From positions 42,725-106,724 of the forward strand of contig NZ_JAPSKE010000019.1 of the NCBI RefSeq assembly GCF_031177825.1: DNA of 64,000 bases. The letters run 5' to 3'. The notes under the pieces were generated by a model that did not search any database, was not told the origin of the DNA, and worked only from the letters and a program-made list of their open reading frames with translations. The stretch is from Paenibacillus sp. Lineage in GTDB: Bacteria > Bacillota > Bacilli > Paenibacillales > YIM-B00363. The position numbers and the translations under genes are program-made. Below are positions 63,458 to 64,000 of this stretch, in pieces. Every line of letters starts with the position of its first letter. Within the stretch, counting starts at the first letter, position 1.

Positions 63458-64000
63458 ATGGGGAAATGCGATTGTCCGCCGGGACCTCCGGGACCTGAAG
63501 GTCCTCGAGGGCGTAGGGGGCCGAGAGGGCATAGAGGGCCGGCAGGCGAACCCGGGCCGGAAGGGCCGGAAGGTCCGCGAGGGTACAGAGGGCCGACAGG
63601 AGAAACCGGGCCGATGGGGCCGGAAGGGCCGGTAGGGGAACGAGGTCCTGCGGGACCGATGGGACCGGAAGGGCCTGAGGGGCCGGCGGGAGCGACAGGG
63701 CCGGCGGGACCGATGGGACCGGAAGGGCCTGAGGGGCCGGCGGGAGCGACAGGGCCGGCGGGAGCGACAGGGCCGGCGGGACCGATGGGACCGGAAGGGC
63801 CTGCGGGGCCGGCAGGAGCGACAGGGCCGGCGGGACCGATGGGACCGGAAGGGCCTGCGGGGCCGGCAGGAGCGACAGGGCCGGCGGGCCCGATGGGACC
63901 GGAAGGGCCTGCGGGGCCGGCAGGAGCGACAGGGCCGATGGGACCGGCGGGACCGGAAGGGCCTGCGGGGCCGGCAGGAGCGACTGCGCCGGCGGGCACT
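63458..64000 (+). CDS. Collagen-like (Gly-X-Y repeat) surface protein, 5' part
   Basis: ATG 63458 (AGGGGAGA upstream) opens GKCDCPPGPPGPEGPRGRRG and stays in phase to the window edge: 181 codons, almost all Gly-X-Y triplets. From 63644 the repeats form 18-residue (54-nt) units such as GPAGPMGPEGPAGPAGAT, six copies plus one 18-nt partial. The Cys-x-Cys at the start could cross-link trimers. At 63986 a Gly codon is replaced by GCG (Ala), interrupting the triplet register. BclA-like exosporium filaments are the nearest analogy, and the neighbouring YheC/YheD-type gene fits a spore-surface role. The C-terminal trimerisation domain lies outside. Confidence 0.88.
   Translation, partial: MGKCDCPPGPPGPEGPRGRRGPRGHRGPAGEPGPEGPEGPRGYRGPTGETGPMGPEGPVGERGPAGPMGPEGPEGPAGATGPAGPMGPEGPEGPAGATGPAGATGPAGPMGPEGPAGPAGATGPAGPMGPEGPAGPAGATGPAGPMGPEGPAGPAGATGPMGPAGPEGPAGPAGATAPAGT

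Noticed and set aside
63644..63985. Tandem DNA repeat of non-coding type or a minus-strand Pro/Gly-rich ORF
   Set aside because: The plus frame from ATG 63458 has a ribosome site, Cys-x-Cys start and strict Gly-X-Y phase; the minus-strand frame is its shadow.

Overview
The window looks like chromosome from a GC-rich, endospore-forming member of the Paenibacillaceae (Cohnella/Paenibacillus type). The evidence is Gram-positive lipoprotein signals, strong GGAGG ribosome-binding sites, many TTG/GTG starts, YesM/YesN-type two-component genes, spore-coat-type genes (a CotF-like remnant, a YheC/YheD-type ATP-grasp, a collagen-like protein) and Bacillota-style intrinsic terminators. This placement is an inference from gene content. 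I see no rRNA, tRNA, prophage, insertion sequence or CRISPR array.

Layout. 1-3688: an overlapping operon of VOC/glyoxalase-fold and GyrI-like ligand-binding proteins, ending in a GyrI-GyrI-pentapeptide fusion. 3702-12258: a spermidine-synthase-like gene, a CotF-like coat remnant, an ArsR regulator with no room for a leader, VOC proteins, an MFS exporter, an NlpC/P60 hydrolase, a phasin-like/AarF pair, and an AraC regulator divergent from a Gfo/Idh/MocA dehydrogenase. 12329-18478: glutamate synthase (gltD, gltB). 18790-22804: polysaccharide deacetylase, a YvyF-like zinc-ribbon protein, a soluble PAS histidine kinase, a second NlpC/P60 protein (lipoprotein) and a pentapeptide protein. 22889-29976: a MurNAc/GlcNAc recycling locus, with murQ and a BadF-type kinase divergent from murR-namZ-nagZ-anmK around a shared double operator. 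30072-30250: four hairpin motifs at 51-52 bp intervals. 31579-42426: a glucan-uptake locus with an ABC importer, a GH66 dextranase-like lipoprotein, a YesM kinase, a second binding protein embedded between kinase and YesN regulator, and a Gfo/Idh gene. 42619-45225: a small conserved ORF, a dense DnaA-box cluster, and a MacB-type ABC pair. 45372-48009: a regulator with a GGDEF-like palm domain and winged helix, then TetR divergent from a membrane protein. 48084-57342: a compositionally distinct amino-sugar cluster (DUF4127 divergent from an ABC importer, NanE, RpiR regulator, FAD oxidoreductase, Gfo/Idh-like). 57747-61480: an epimerase/DHDPS-family aldolase pair and two-subunit L-serine dehydratase. 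61619-64000: a broken AraC gene, an AT-rich YheC/YheD-type gene, and a collagen-like gene running off the window.

Most likely to be new biology: the DnaA-box cluster away from any visible dnaA; the kinase-binding protein-regulator arrangement beside GH66; the DUF4127/NanE/FAD-oxidoreductase cluster; the palm-domain transcription factor; and the GyrI-pentapeptide fusion. Coordinates and motifs were read by eye from the sequence; family assignments come from recognised motifs, not database searches.
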